Shown: positions 1-8,789 of the stretch, in pieces
How positions within the stretch are numbered: the first letter of the stretch is position 1
Layout of the letters: each line of letters starts with the position of its first letter
Origin: Alkalibacillus aidingensis
GTDB taxonomy: Bacteria > Bacillota > Bacilli > Bacillales > Alkalibacillaceae
Direction of reading: 5' to 3'
Assembly: GCF_014595945.1 (NCBI RefSeq)
Contig: NZ_JABXWU010000001.1
Coordinates: 186,001 to 250,000, forward strand
DNA: 64,000 bases
Position numbers and translations under genes: made by a program
Notes under the pieces: generated by a model
Databases searched by the model: none
The model's input: only the letters and a program-made list of their open reading frames with translations
Told to the model about the DNA's origin: nothing

Positions 1-1
1 T

Positions 2-787
2 GTGATTTATATCGGGGAGGAGCATAAAGAATATCCCTTATGGACTGCAGCGATTAAAACTCAAGAAGAACTCGGCTGTACCAATGCGTGGGCGTTTGAT
101 GTAGCTTTGCGTTGTGGCACGACTATTATGGCAATGAAAGTGGCTAAATCGTTAATGTTAACCGATCCAGATATAAACTGTGTACTTTTAGCTGGTGGTT
201 ATCGTAATGGTGATTTTATTCGCTATGATAATCCAAGAACGAGATTCATGTATAACCTTGGGGCAGGTGGCGCGGCTATGATCTTACAAAAAGGCCATGA
301 GGAAAACGTTGTTTTAGAAAGCTCAATAATGACAGACGGATCATTCTCTGAAGATGTGGTGGTTGTCGGAGGTGGTACCAAACATCCAATGTCTGTTGAT
401 GTTTTGAATAATAACCAATACCAACTAGATGTACTTGACCCAGGTGGAATGAAACAAAGACTCGAGGAAAAGTCTATGAAAAACTTCCTTAAAGTCATTC
501 GCAAAGCGCTATCAAAATCAGGATATTCAGAAAGTGACATTGATTATCTAGCTATATTGCACATGAAAAGGTCAGCACATCAGTATGTGTTACAACAACT
601 TAGTTTAAACGACCATCAATCTATTTATCTTGAGGATTATGGTCATATTGGGCAGATGGATCAAATTCTATCATTAGAGTTAGCTCTTAAAGACGGTAAA
701 ATTAACAACGGAGATATTGTCGTTTTCGTCAGTGCAGGAATTGGCTATGCATGGGGGGCGACCGTGATCAAATGGGGAATAGAATAA
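2..787 (+). CDS. 3-oxoacyl-ACP synthase III-like condensing enzyme, 5' partial
   Basis: The gene runs in from before the window; the frame is open from base 2 and the GTG there is not a credible start. About 261 residues remain. The fold is that of the FabH/KAS III thiolase superfamily: a nucleophile Cys at fragment residue 38 (motif RCGTT), a His at 187 (LHMKRSAH, in the place of the FabH PHQAN box) and the typical C-terminal GIGYAWGATVIKW. FabH is about 325 aa with its Cys near 112, so about 75 residues are missing. The usual catalytic Asn in the GNTS box is a His here (GHIG, residue 215), so the triad reads Cys-His-His. It probably condenses an acyl-CoA or acyl-ACP with a second acyl unit; substrate unknown. 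It is followed at once by a hydrolase and an SDR, which suggests one pathway. Housekeeping FabH is unlikely because of the altered triad and neighbours. Confidence 0.8.
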   Translation: MIYIGEEHKEYPLWTAAIKTQEELGCTNAWAFDVALRCGTTIMAMKVAKSLMLTDPDINCVLLAGGYRNGDFIRYDNPRTRFMYNLGAGGAAMILQKGHEENVVLESSIMTDGSFSEDVVVVGGGTKHPMSVDVLNNNQYQLDVLDPGGMKQRLEEKSMKNFLKVIRKALSKSGYSESDIDYLAILHMKRSAHQYVLQQLSLNDHQSIYLEDYGHIGQMDQILSLELALKDGKINNGDIVVFVSAGIGYAWGATVIKWGIE

Positions 788-801
788 AAGGGGGAATGCC
801 C

Positions 802-1689
802 ATGTTAAAAGAGATTGAGTTACCAAACGGAGAGCGAATAGCCTATCGTGAACGAATGTCTGGAGAAAGAGTTGTTTTATTAATTCACGGAAATATGGTC
901 TCCTCTAAGCATTGGGATCTACTCATGAAGTCACTGGATGAAACGTATTCGTTAATTGCACTTGATTTGCCTGGGTTTGGACAATCAACTTACCGACATA
1001 AAATAAAAAGTATCAAAGACTTTTCAGATACTGTTCGACAGTTTATTAAAGCTGTAGATATTAACCCTTGTGCTATCCTTGGCTGGTCTATGGGTGGAGC
1101 GATTGCCATGCAATATTGTGCCGATTATCCAAATGGATGCGACAAGTTATTATTACTAGCTTCAGGCTCTACTAGAGGGTACCCATTTTATGCGACCAAC
1201 TCTGATGGCACCCCAAACCTTGATCAGCGAATGAAGACGTACGAAGAGGTCAAGCAAGACCCGGTCAAAACACTAGCGATGGAAACAGCTCAACGCAATA
1301 AGGATAAAGAAACGATGCGTATGGTTTGGGATGCTGCTATTTACACACAAAATAAACCACAACCAGATCTTTACGATGAATACTTGGAGGATATTCTTAC
1401 TCAACGAAATATTGCCGAGTGCTATCATGCTTTAAACCAATTTAACATCAGTCATGTTCATAATGGTTTAGTTGAGGGGACGGGTGAAGTTGATCAAATT
1501 CAAGTACCTGTTTTAGTTATGCATGGAAACCTTGATTATGTTGTATTAGACCATATGAAGAATGAAATCTTAGAAGATCTAAAAGGTGAGGTTGAGTATG
1601 TTGAATTAACAGGTTGTGGTCATTCACCAATGATTGACAACCTTGAATTATTGACTTCTACAATTGAGGAATTCTTAGGAAAGGAATGA
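802..1689 (+). CDS. alpha/beta fold hydrolase
   Basis: A 295-aa soluble alpha/beta hydrolase. Visible: the oxyanion-side motif LLIHGN (residues 27-31), the nucleophile elbow GWSMGG with Ser96, an acid Asp244 (HGNLDYVV) and His274 (GCGHSPMID). The start is taken at 802 because AAAAGGGGG lies 7 bases before it; upstream in-frame ATGs at 751 and 796 have no spaced ribosome binding site and 751 lies inside the preceding gene. It sits 14 bases after the KAS III-like gene and overlaps or nearly touches the SDR, so the three are probably one transcript. Thioesterase, esterase or C-C hydrolase activity on the condensing-enzyme product is an inference from context; the fold alone does not fix the substrate. 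Confidence 0.85.
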   Translation: MLKEIELPNGERIAYRERMSGERVVLLIHGNMVSSKHWDLLMKSLDETYSLIALDLPGFGQSTYRHKIKSIKDFSDTVRQFIKAVDINPCAILGWSMGGAIAMQYCADYPNGCDKLLLLASGSTRGYPFYATNSDGTPNLDQRMKTYEEVKQDPVKTLAMETAQRNKDKETMRMVWDAAIYTQNKPQPDLYDEYLEDILTQRNIAECYHALNQFNISHVHNGLVEGTGEVDQIQVPVLVMHGNLDYVVLDHMKNEILEDLKGEVEYVELTGCGHSPMIDNLELLTSTIEEFLGKE

Positions 1690-1694
1690 TAGTT

Positions 1695-2438
1695 ATGTCA
1701 AGGCTAGAGGGTAAAGTTGCCATCATTACTGGTGGGGCTAATGGAATAGGGTTAGAGGCTGTTAGATTGTTCGGAGCTGAAGGAGCTAAAGTGGTCATTG
1801 CGGATTTTGATGTCGAAACCGCTGAAAAACGTGAAACAGAGCTACGGAATAAAGGGTTTGATGTTTCAGCCGTTAAGGTTAATGTTGCGAATCGCGCAAG
1901 TGTCAACGAGATGGTCGATTTTACAATCAAACAATATCAGCAAATTGATATTTTAATTAATAATGCTGGCATTACTAGGGATGCGATGCTATCGAAAATG
2001 ACTGAAGAACAATTTAAGCAAGTGATTGAAGTGAATTTAACAGGAGTGTTTCATTGTACTCAAGCTGTTTTACCTCATTTGATTAACCAAGGAAAAGGCA
2101 AGGTGATTAATACCTCGTCTGTCTCGGGTACATATGGAAATGTTGGACAGACCAATTATGCCGCAGCTAAAGCAGGTATTATCGGGATGACTAAGACTTG
2201 GGCTAAAGAGCTTGGACGTAAGCAAATCAATGTGAATGCTATAGCTCCTGGGTTCACCGAGACGTCGATGGTGGAAAGTGTACCGGATCATATTATTGAG
2301 GGATTAAAGAAACAAGTACCTATGGGGAGGTTAGGGAAGCCGGAAGATATCGCGAGAGCTTACCTATATCTTGCTAGTGAGGATTCAAACTATGTAAATG
2401 GTCAAGTTATTAATGTAGATGGAGCAATAATGATGTAA
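1695..2438 (+). CDS. SDR family oxidoreductase, FabG-like (3-oxoacyl reductase type)
   Basis: A 247-aa classical short-chain dehydrogenase. Residues show the Rossmann glycine motif TGGANGIG (12-19), NNAG (89-92), a catalytic Ser142 and YAAAK (Tyr155, Lys159), as in beta-ketoacyl-ACP reductases. Two starts are possible: ATG 1686, which overlaps the hydrolase stop as ATGA, and ATG 1695, which gives the usual FabG N-terminus MSRLEGKVAIITGG with GGAA 8 bases upstream; 1695 is preferred. It likely reduces a 3-oxoacyl thioester made by the KAS III-like enzyme with NAD(P)H. Housekeeping fabG normally lies in the plsX-fabD-fabG-acpP cluster, so this is probably a specialised paralogue. A strong terminator follows. 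Confidence 0.88.
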   Translation: MSRLEGKVAIITGGANGIGLEAVRLFGAEGAKVVIADFDVETAEKRETELRNKGFDVSAVKVNVANRASVNEMVDFTIKQYQQIDILINNAGITRDAMLSKMTEEQFKQVIEVNLTGVFHCTQAVLPHLINQGKGKVINTSSVSGTYGNVGQTNYAAAKAGIIGMTKTWAKELGRKQINVNAIAPGFTETSMVESVPDHIIEGLKKQVPMGRLGKPEDIARAYLYLASEDSNYVNGQVINVDGAIMM

Positions 2439-2442
2439 TAGG

Positions 2443-2470
2443 CACTCAGGATTACTCCCTGAGTGTTTTT
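2443..2470 (+). terminator. intrinsic terminator after the SDR gene
   Basis: Perfect 8-bp stem CACTCAGG / CCTGAGTG with a 7-base loop, followed by five T. It ends the KAS III-like, hydrolase, SDR transcript and separates it from the ligase gene. Confidence 0.85.
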
Positions 2471-2562
2471 GTATATATTAATTGAGTCATCTTGTAACTA
2501 AGTTGTAACTTTTCCTTTTTATAATCAACTTACATATTAGATCGTGAAGGGAGCTAAGCATT

Positions 2563-4044
2563 ATGCTAGGAGAACTAGATTGGTTGAGTTCACGCGCAAA
2601 ATTATATCCAAACGATGAGGCGATCGTGGATGTTGATGAGGGGTATACGGTTACCTATCGGGAGCTAAATAAACGCTCACAAGCATTGGCTGAGGGCTTA
2701 ACTGGGTTTGGTTTAGAAAAAGGTGATCGTGTAGCCTTACTAGCACCTAATCATATAAGTTATTTTGATTTATTGTTTGCGAGTATGAAAACCGGTCTCA
2801 TATTTGTTCCTTTAAATTGGCGTTTGTCTAAAGAAGAGCTGTTATATGTTTTAGAAGATTGTCAACCCAAGTTGGTATTGGTTCATCGGCAGTTTAGTGA
2901 TGAGGTGACGTGGGTTAATAAGCGTTATCCTAGTTTGACTATTGATGGACCACATTATGTTGATCAATTAGAAAAGAAATCACTACAAACAGTTCATATT
3001 CAAGAAACGACTCCGCTAGCTATGATTTATACGGGTGGGACGACCGGAAAACCAAAAGGAGCTGTGCTTAGTCATCGTTCAATTCTTTGGAATGGTATTA
3101 ATACGGTTATTAGTTGGGGAATTTCCAAGCAGGATACGACATTAACAGCCATTCCTATGTTTCATACAGGAGGATTAAATGCACTGTCGGTCCCTGTTCT
3201 ATTAGCTGGTGGGAAAGTCATTATTCATTCGGCGTTTGAACCAGAAAGAGCTGTTGAGGATTTAATCAAATTTCGATGCACCATCGTTTTGTTCATTCCA
3301 ACGATGTATCACATGATTACTGAAACCGATTTGTTTAAGGTGAGTGAATTTCCTCATATGAAAGTCTTTCTGTCTGGAGGAGCCCCTTGTCCACTAACAA
3401 TTTATCGTAAATTCAATGAAAAAGGGCTATCTTTTAAAGAAGGCTACGGTTTAACTGAAGCAGGTCCTAATAACTTCTACATTCACCCTGTAGAAGCACA
3501 AGTAAAGAATGGCTCAGTTGGAAGAGAAATGATTTTCAATGACATTAGTATCGTTAACCGTGATGGGGATGAAGTACCTAGCGATGAAGTAGGGGAACTT
3601 CGGCTAAAAGGGAAGCATTTGTTCGAATATTATTGGGATAATGACGAGGCAACGACTAATCAATTTGTAGGTGAGTGGTTTAAAACAGGAGATTTAGCTC
3701 GCCGAGATGAAGAAGGATGTGTTTATATTGTTGGGCGAAAGAAAGAGATGATCATCTCAGGGGGCGAGAATATTTATCCACTTGAGATTGAGCATTGGCT
3801 AGACTCTCATCCTGATATTAATGAAGTAGCAGTCGTAGGTGTTCCTGATGATTACTGGGGAGAGAAAGTCGTTGCTTTTTTATCTAAAACGAGTAGTGAG
3901 TTAAACACATCTGAATTAGTCACTTTTTGTGCGCAAAAGTTAAGTCGTTATAAAATCCCTAAAGAATTTGTATTTTTGGATGAATTGCCAAAAACACATG
4001 TTGGAAAAATAAATAAAAATGCCTTACTAGAGGTCTACCAATAA
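2563..4044 (+). CDS. class I adenylate-forming acyl-CoA ligase
   Basis: A 493-aa member of the ANL superfamily, which activates a carboxylic acid with ATP as an acyl-adenylate and passes it to CoA. Signatures in order: P-loop YTGGTTGKPKG (156-166), YGLTEAGP, GEWFKTGDL, the hinge GRKKEMIISGGENIYP and a C-terminal catalytic Lys about residue 482 (THVGKINK). Length fits fatty or aryl acyl-CoA ligases. ATG 2563 is preceded by GAAGGGAG at a slightly long distance. It lies beyond a terminator, so it probably has its own promoter, although only a TATAAT at 2520-2525 without a convincing -35 is seen. Context suggests it feeds acyl-CoA to the condensing enzyme upstream. MenE-like (O-succinylbenzoate ligase) function is possible by length but there are no men genes nearby. 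Confidence 0.88.
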   Translation: MLGELDWLSSRAKLYPNDEAIVDVDEGYTVTYRELNKRSQALAEGLTGFGLEKGDRVALLAPNHISYFDLLFASMKTGLIFVPLNWRLSKEELLYVLEDCQPKLVLVHRQFSDEVTWVNKRYPSLTIDGPHYVDQLEKKSLQTVHIQETTPLAMIYTGGTTGKPKGAVLSHRSILWNGINTVISWGISKQDTTLTAIPMFHTGGLNALSVPVLLAGGKVIIHSAFEPERAVEDLIKFRCTIVLFIPTMYHMITETDLFKVSEFPHMKVFLSGGAPCPLTIYRKFNEKGLSFKEGYGLTEAGPNNFYIHPVEAQVKNGSVGREMIFNDISIVNRDGDEVPSDEVGELRLKGKHLFEYYWDNDEATTNQFVGEWFKTGDLARRDEEGCVYIVGRKKEMIISGGENIYPLEIEHWLDSHPDINEVAVVGVPDDYWGEKVVAFLSKTSSELNTSELVTFCAQKLSRYKIPKEFVFLDELPKTHVGKINKNALLEVYQ

Positions 4045-4059
4045 AATATGATTTAAAAC

Positions 4060-4098
4060 CAGGCTGAGGGTAACAGTTTTATACCCCAGCCTGTTTTT
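4060..4098. terminator. terminator between convergent ligase and ylbJ genes
   Basis: Inverted repeat CAGGCTGAGGG / CCCCAGCCTG with a 13-base loop and five T on the plus strand; on the minus strand the stem is followed by TTTT. Its right arm lies inside the last codons of ylbJ. It can serve both converging genes. Confidence 0.75.
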
Positions 4099-5305
4099 GT
4101 GTTCTATTTGAGATGAGGATGAGACAGCCAATAAATAAGGTTCCAATCGTGATCATTGGTCCAAATTGTTCAAGCCATTCTATAATCGCAACTGATGATG
4201 AAGTATAATCGGTTTGTGTATCAACTGGCACATCTGACGGTGATTGAGTCTCACGATTGATATACAACGGCTTAAATAACAAGAAAGTTAACATCACAGC
4301 AAAGACAATATGGATTAAACGACCGATAAAATAAGGTGCAAATCGAATATCAGTTGGTGCTAATAAGCTTGCCACTTGTGCATGAATCGATAACCCATTA
4401 AATGCCAAAATCCCACTAACTAACATTAATTGTGCTAGTAACGTGGCTTGTTCTGTTTGGGCAATCATTTGAGCCCCAAGGGTAATTTCAAAAAGTCCAC
4501 TCATCAATGGTAAGGCGAACTCCTTTGGTTGTGATAACCAACTAAGAATGTTCTCAAGAAAAGATGCAAAGAAAGATGAAATACCTGTTAGAAAGAGTAA
4601 CTTATTTAAAACAGAAAAAAGAACGATAAAGCCACCAATCATGACTAACGTTTGGATTGAAGACATAACGGCATTCCCTAATATTTTCCCAAGTGGCTCG
4701 TGATTTTTCGTTCGATGATTATGTAATGCCCAAAAGGCCCGTCCTATTGTAGAGCCGTGGTGACGAATGTGATCGATTGATCGGTCGTTTGAATGACGTC
4801 GATAAAACCTCATACATAAACCCACTAAAATACAACCAAGGTAATGGCAGGCAGCAAGTAACAAACCTATCTTGGCATCGTGAAAGAAACCCACTGCAAT
4901 AGCCCCAAAGATAAATAACGGGTTCGATGCATTGGTAAATGAAACTAGCCGTTCAGCCTCTGTTTTGGTTAAGACATTTTCTTGCCTAAGTCGTGCCGAG
5001 ATTTTGGCACCAGAAGGGTACCCACTTGCTAATCCCATCCCTAAGACAACTCCACCTGCTCCAGGGACATTAAATAATGGGCGCATCAGGGGTTCGAGTA
5101 AGACTCCGATAAATTTGACAACTCCAAAGGCTAAGAGGAGTTCAGCGACAATAAAAAAAGGTAATAATGAAGGGAAAACAATTTCTAACCACAAATTAAG
5201 ACCACGAATGGAAGCTTCGAATGATTGATCTGGGTAAGAAATAATGGCAATAGCTAAGAAACTGGCACTTATAGCATATAATACTGAAGCGATTTTAGTA
5301 TACAC
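4079..5305 (-). CDS. ylbJ: sporulation integral membrane protein YlbJ
   Basis: A 408-aa multi-pass membrane protein of the YlbJ family (nucleoside-transporter/Gate-domain fold), which in B. subtilis is made in the mother cell under sigma-E and is needed for normal spore cortex and heat resistance. Glycine-rich segments such as GMGLASGYPSGAKISARL are typical of the family, and about eight to nine hydrophobic segments can be read. The start is GTG (5303-5305) with AGGGGGAC about 5 bases upstream on the minus strand. It is divergent from ylbK, the same order as in B. subtilis. The C-terminal 80 residues hold a polar stretch followed by a last membrane helix, which is somewhat longer than I expect for the family. 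Confidence 0.92.
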   Translation of the reverse strand: MYTKIASVLYAISASFLAIAIISYPDQSFEASIRGLNLWLEIVFPSLLPFFIVAELLLAFGVVKFIGVLLEPLMRPLFNVPGAGGVVLGMGLASGYPSGAKISARLRQENVLTKTEAERLVSFTNASNPLFIFGAIAVGFFHDAKIGLLLAACHYLGCILVGLCMRFYRRHSNDRSIDHIRHHGSTIGRAFWALHNHRTKNHEPLGKILGNAVMSSIQTLVMIGGFIVLFSVLNKLLFLTGISSFFASFLENILSWLSQPKEFALPLMSGLFEITLGAQMIAQTEQATLLAQLMLVSGILAFNGLSIHAQVASLLAPTDIRFAPYFIGRLIHIVFAVMLTFLLFKPLYINRETQSPSDVPVDTQTDYTSSSVAIIEWLEQFGPMITIGTLFIGCLILISNRTQKQAGV

Positions 5306-5449
5306 GTCTTGTCCCCCTAATCTTGTGTGAAACTGTACGAATAGGAACTTGCATAGTAAAATAAATATTATTAGATGGGCTTAATGGAAATCTATTCTGC
5401 TTATAAATAGATATGCAATCGTCACTACGAATAGAAGGAGGTGTCATAT

Positions 5450-6229
5450 GTGTCGAGGCCAAAAATTGGTCTTGCTTTAGGGTCTGGAGGTGCGAGAGGT
5501 TTCTCTCATCTAGGGGTTATTAAAATTTTAGAAGAAAACCGTATTCCGATTGATTATATTGCTGGTAGTAGCATGGGTGCATTAGTAGGAGCCTTTTATG
5601 GAGCAGGTCAAGAGATTGATGATTTATATAATTTGGCTCTAACTTTCCGAAGAAAATACTTCATGGATTTAACGGTTCCTAAGATGGGGTTAATTAGTGG
5701 AGAACGAATCAAATCGTATATTCGCATGTTTACATATGATAAAAATTTAGAAGAGTTTAATATTCCTGTCGCAGTCGTGGCAACAGATGTTCATAGGGGT
5801 GAGCGCGTGATTTTTACTGAAGGTCATGCAGCTACGGCAGTAAGAGCAAGTATTTCAATTCCCGGTATTTTTGTACCGGAACGAATCGGCAATCGACTTT
5901 TAGTTGATGGTGGGGTTGTGGATCGTGTGCCGATTTCAGTCGTCAGAGAAATGGGGGCTGATATTATTATTGCTGTTGATTGCTCTAAATTTGAAGAGAA
6001 TACTGATATACATTCTATTTATGACATCATTATGCAAAGCCTGGATATCATGCAAGATGAGATTGCAGAGCACATGATGATGGATGCTAATTTCATATTA
6101 AGACCTGAAGTTTATCAATACAGTTCTAGAGATTATTCCAATGTCAACGCGATCATTGGAAAAGGAGAAGAAGTGGCTGAGAAAAACATAGAATCAATTA
6201 AAAAAAGTATGAAAGATTGGATGATATAG
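5450..6229 (+). CDS. ylbK: patatin-like phospholipase family protein YlbK
   Basis: A 259-aa patatin/RssA-type serine hydrolase. The oxyanion loop GSGGARG (11-17), the nucleophile elbow GSSMG with Ser41 and the DGG motif with Asp153 give the Ser-Asp dyad of bacterial patatins. The start is GTG 5450: the strong AAGGAGGTG ends at 5443, 6 bases before it, while the in-frame GTG at 5441 lies inside that ribosome binding site. The ATG at 5448 is out of frame. The stop codon is immediately followed by the ATG of ylbL, so the two are co-translated. Physiological lipid substrate unknown. Divergent from ylbJ; the 144-bp gap must hold both promoters. Confidence 0.92.
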   Translation: MSRPKIGLALGSGGARGFSHLGVIKILEENRIPIDYIAGSSMGALVGAFYGAGQEIDDLYNLALTFRRKYFMDLTVPKMGLISGERIKSYIRMFTYDKNLEEFNIPVAVVATDVHRGERVIFTEGHAATAVRASISIPGIFVPERIGNRLLVDGGVVDRVPISVVREMGADIIIAVDCSKFEENTDIHSIYDIIMQSLDIMQDEIAEHMMMDANFILRPEVYQYSSRDYSNVNAIIGKGEEVAEKNIESIKKSMKDWMI

Positions 6230-7243
6230 ATGTTTAATAAGAAGCAATTTATCACATTAGTGATTACAATAGGGTTAGCGCTGTTTTTATCATATTATCA
6301 ATTGGATTATTATATTTATCAACCGGGAGATACTACCCCCTTATCAACAGTAGTTGAGATGGAGGATAGTTTTGAAAGTGAAGGAGAATTACACTTAGTG
6401 ACGGTTAGAGGTGGGCAGGCAACCCCTTTGTATTATTTGTGGGCTTTGATAAGACCACATTATGAAATTGTTGACTTAGAACAAGTGAGACCAGAAGGGA
6501 TTAGTCAAGAAGAGTATATGGAAACTCAACTACATTATATGGAAAGTTCTCAAGAGGCTGCGACTGTTGTCGCTTTTGAAGCAGCAGATGGAAATATTTC
6601 TATTGATTATCAAGGCGCTTATGTGGCCATGGTCGTTGAGGAAATGCCAGCTGATGGGAAATTAAAGATTGGTGATGAGATTATTAAGATTAATGGTGAA
6701 GATATTTCATCAGCCGAAGAGGTTGTAGCGGCGACATCCTCGCTAAATATTGGCGACACTGTTGATGTAACCGTTATTCGAGATGAAGTAGAGAAAGACA
6801 TTTCACTTGAGCTAGAGGCGATGCCTGATGATCCGGACCGTCCAGGAATGGGGATTTCGATTGTGACAGATCGGGATGTTAGTGTTGAACCGGAAGTGCT
6901 ATACGATAGTGGCCGGATTGGTGGTCCAAGTGCTGGTTTAATGTTTGCTTTAGAAGTTTATAATCGACTAACGATGGATGACATTTCGAACGGATTAACG
7001 ATTGTCGGTACAGGAGAAATTGATTATGAAGGGAATATCTACCGGATTGGTGGTATTGATAAAAAAGTCGTATCAGCTGAACGCGAAAATGCGGATATCT
7101 TTTTTGCGGCCAATGAAAATGGGCGTGAAGGCTCGAATTATGAAGAAGCACTTGAGAAAGCAGAGGAAATCGATGCAGATTTAGAAGTGGTACCTATTGA
7201 TACGTTCCAGGATGCGTTAGATTATTTAAACTCAATCGATTAA
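6230..7243 (+). CDS. ylbL: SepM/YlbL family PDZ-Lon serine protease
   Basis: A 337-aa membrane-anchored protease. One N-terminal helix (about 7-23) anchors it outside the membrane; a PDZ domain follows (about 130-200) and then a Lon-type S16 protease domain with Ser234 in GGPSAGLMF and Lys279 in IGGIDKK forming the dyad. In B. subtilis YlbL is one of the proteases that clears the division inhibitor YneA after DNA damage, and in streptococci the relative SepM processes a peptide signal. It abuts ylbK with no gap. A stem-loop about 65 bases downstream may end the transcript. Confidence 0.92.
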   Translation: MFNKKQFITLVITIGLALFLSYYQLDYYIYQPGDTTPLSTVVEMEDSFESEGELHLVTVRGGQATPLYYLWALIRPHYEIVDLEQVRPEGISQEEYMETQLHYMESSQEAATVVAFEAADGNISIDYQGAYVAMVVEEMPADGKLKIGDEIIKINGEDISSAEEVVAATSSLNIGDTVDVTVIRDEVEKDISLELEAMPDDPDRPGMGISIVTDRDVSVEPEVLYDSGRIGGPSAGLMFALEVYNRLTMDDISNGLTIVGTGEIDYEGNIYRIGGIDKKVVSAERENADIFFAANENGREGSNYEEALEKAEEIDADLEVVPIDTFQDALDYLNSID

Positions 7244-7307
7244 CCAAAAACACCACAACTTCATTTTAGGCGTCCAAAATGGCTGCAAATTAGCATTTTT
7301 CTTGGAC

Positions 7308-7346
7308 AAGGGGTTCTCATTCTTTTTATAAGTGAGAACCCCCTTT
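7308..7346. terminator. stem-loop between convergent ylbL and tmcAL
   Basis: A 10-bp perfect stem GGGGTTCTCA / TGAGAACCCC flanked by AAG and CTT, so the stem can extend by a few pairs. The T run on the plus side is short (CTTTATT), and absent on the minus side. Likely a weak or bidirectional terminator between two converging genes. Confidence 0.55.
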
Positions 7347-7381
7347 ATTAATGAATGGGATAGAACACAGGTTTGATCATA

Positions 7382-8593
7382 TTACATCATGACGGGGCCT
7401 ATTATTTCTTGTTTTCGTAACTGGCTCCTTTTATCAGCCGCAATTACTGAGTAATAGGCGTCTGTTGCCCGTTCTTCAATTTGTAACATAGGGTGTTTGA
7501 GTTGTTGATAATTTGAAATTAAGGGCACGTCTAGATCTTTTTTGCGTTGTTGGATAAATTGTCTGCCTGTTTGACTCATACCTAATAAGCGAATATAAGG
7601 TTGGGTGGTAATGCTTCTGTATTGATCTATTTCCTCTTTAGTGGTGTTTGTTAAAAGATGTACAAACATTCGTTGTAGTCTAGTCCAAGTATAACGTTTG
7701 GTTTTTAATTGTTCCATCCAATCTTTGAAGGATCTACATTGATTAACCGTTTGCTTCAGTCGATATTCTAACCCTTCAATCATGCCGTGGATTCGTCTTA
7801 GTTGGTCCACAGATTGTGTTTGAACAAGTAATTGTAAAAATGGAAAGTAATGTTCCCATTCATGCCAGAGGCCGCTTTCAGATTGATAATTCTTCAGTTG
7901 TTTAACGGTTTCTTTTGGTAAAGCGTAATTAGCGAGCTCAGTTAATTGTTTTTGTTCTAAAATTTCCTTACGTATACTGGTTGCGCTAGCTATATGAGTC
8001 TCAATAGATTGGTCATGGTAACCACTTTTTGAACGCTGAATCGTTTCAGGCTGTATTTGACTATTTAATTCATGAATGGCCTTTACATAACTAAACCCTA
8101 AAATGTTGTTAGGTTGTCCTAAGTCGATTTCACCTGTTCTAAGACCTATTTGTTCGTAAGCATATGTACTTGCTTTAGGGAAAGAAAGGCCTTGTTGTAA
8201 GTAATTCTGTAGTAAGGTTTGAAATTCTGATTGATTTTCTTTAAAATGCATATAGCCATTAATAAACGGAGTAATTTGACCAGCTTCACTTCCGAAGCAT
8301 ACATAGTCTACTTTTAATGCATCAAGAACCGAAATAGCGCCTTTAGCGAATAAATCAGCATATTGAACAGCATATACAAAGGGTAATTCTAAGACGACAT
8401 CCACGCCATGAGTGAGAGCAGCCTTCGTTCTTTTAAATTTATCGATTATTGCTGGCTCACCTCTTTGTAGAAAAGAGCCACTCATGACTACTACGGTCAC
8501 ATCTGAGTTGGTTTGTTGTCGTGATGCTTGAAGATGGTATAAATGACCGTTATGAAACGGATTATATTCGACAATTAAACCACATGCTTTCAC
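7382..8593 (-). CDS. tmcAL: tRNA(Met) cytidine acetate ligase TmcAL
   Basis: A 403-aa homologue of B. subtilis YlbM/TmcAL, which uses ATP and acetate to make N4-acetylcytidine at the wobble base of elongator tRNA-Met. The nucleotidyltransferase HxGH motif is HNGH at residues 14-17 within VEYNPFHNGHLYH; a second family box is NNILGFSYVKA. Start choice: GTG at 8593-8591 gives the family N-terminus MKACGLIVEYNPF; a GTG three codons upstream (8602) lies only 2 bases after the AAAAGG ribosome binding site. The gene faces ylbL and is divergent from ylbN, the conserved arrangement. Confidence 0.92.
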   Translation of the reverse strand: MKACGLIVEYNPFHNGHLYHLQASRQQTNSDVTVVVMSGSFLQRGEPAIIDKFKRTKAALTHGVDVVLELPFVYAVQYADLFAKGAISVLDALKVDYVCFGSEAGQITPFINGYMHFKENQSEFQTLLQNYLQQGLSFPKASTYAYEQIGLRTGEIDLGQPNNILGFSYVKAIHELNSQIQPETIQRSKSGYHDQSIETHIASATSIRKEILEQKQLTELANYALPKETVKQLKNYQSESGLWHEWEHYFPFLQLLVQTQSVDQLRRIHGMIEGLEYRLKQTVNQCRSFKDWMEQLKTKRYTWTRLQRMFVHLLTNTTKEEIDQYRSITTQPYIRLLGMSQTGRQFIQQRKKDLDVPLISNYQQLKHPMLQIEERATDAYYSVIAADKRSQLRKQEIIGPVMM

Positions 8594-8732
8594 ATCGTTC
8601 ACGACCTTTTTTTAGATTAGATTTTAATTATATGGTAGAAATAATTAGCTAAAAAAACAAGTACAACTTTTAATTAATGGACAAACTAGTTACAAATAGG
8701 AATTTAACCCCTTTAGCTGTTAAGAAAAAATA

Positions 8733-8761
8733 TTGACAAATACTACAATTCCTTTTAAAAT
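8733..8761 (+). promoter_or_regulatory. sigma-A promoter of ylbN-rpmF
   Basis: A perfect -35 TTGACA (8733-8738), 17-bp spacer and -10 TAAAAT (8756-8761), 28 bases before the ylbN start codon. This fits a strong vegetative promoter for a ribosomal protein operon. Confidence 0.8.
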
Positions 8762-8789
8762 AACTCTTGTTGCCTTGAGGTGATTAGCA

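Noticed and set aside
2492-2525. Promoter of the ligase gene (TATAAT at 2520)
   Set aside because: TTGTAA words lie 11 and 22 bases upstream; neither is a usable -35 distance.
2-4044. True oleABCD olefin operon
   Set aside because: Enzyme classes fit, but the SDR is a classical 247-aa FabG type, the hydrolase has a Ser nucleophile and the ligase lies after a terminator.
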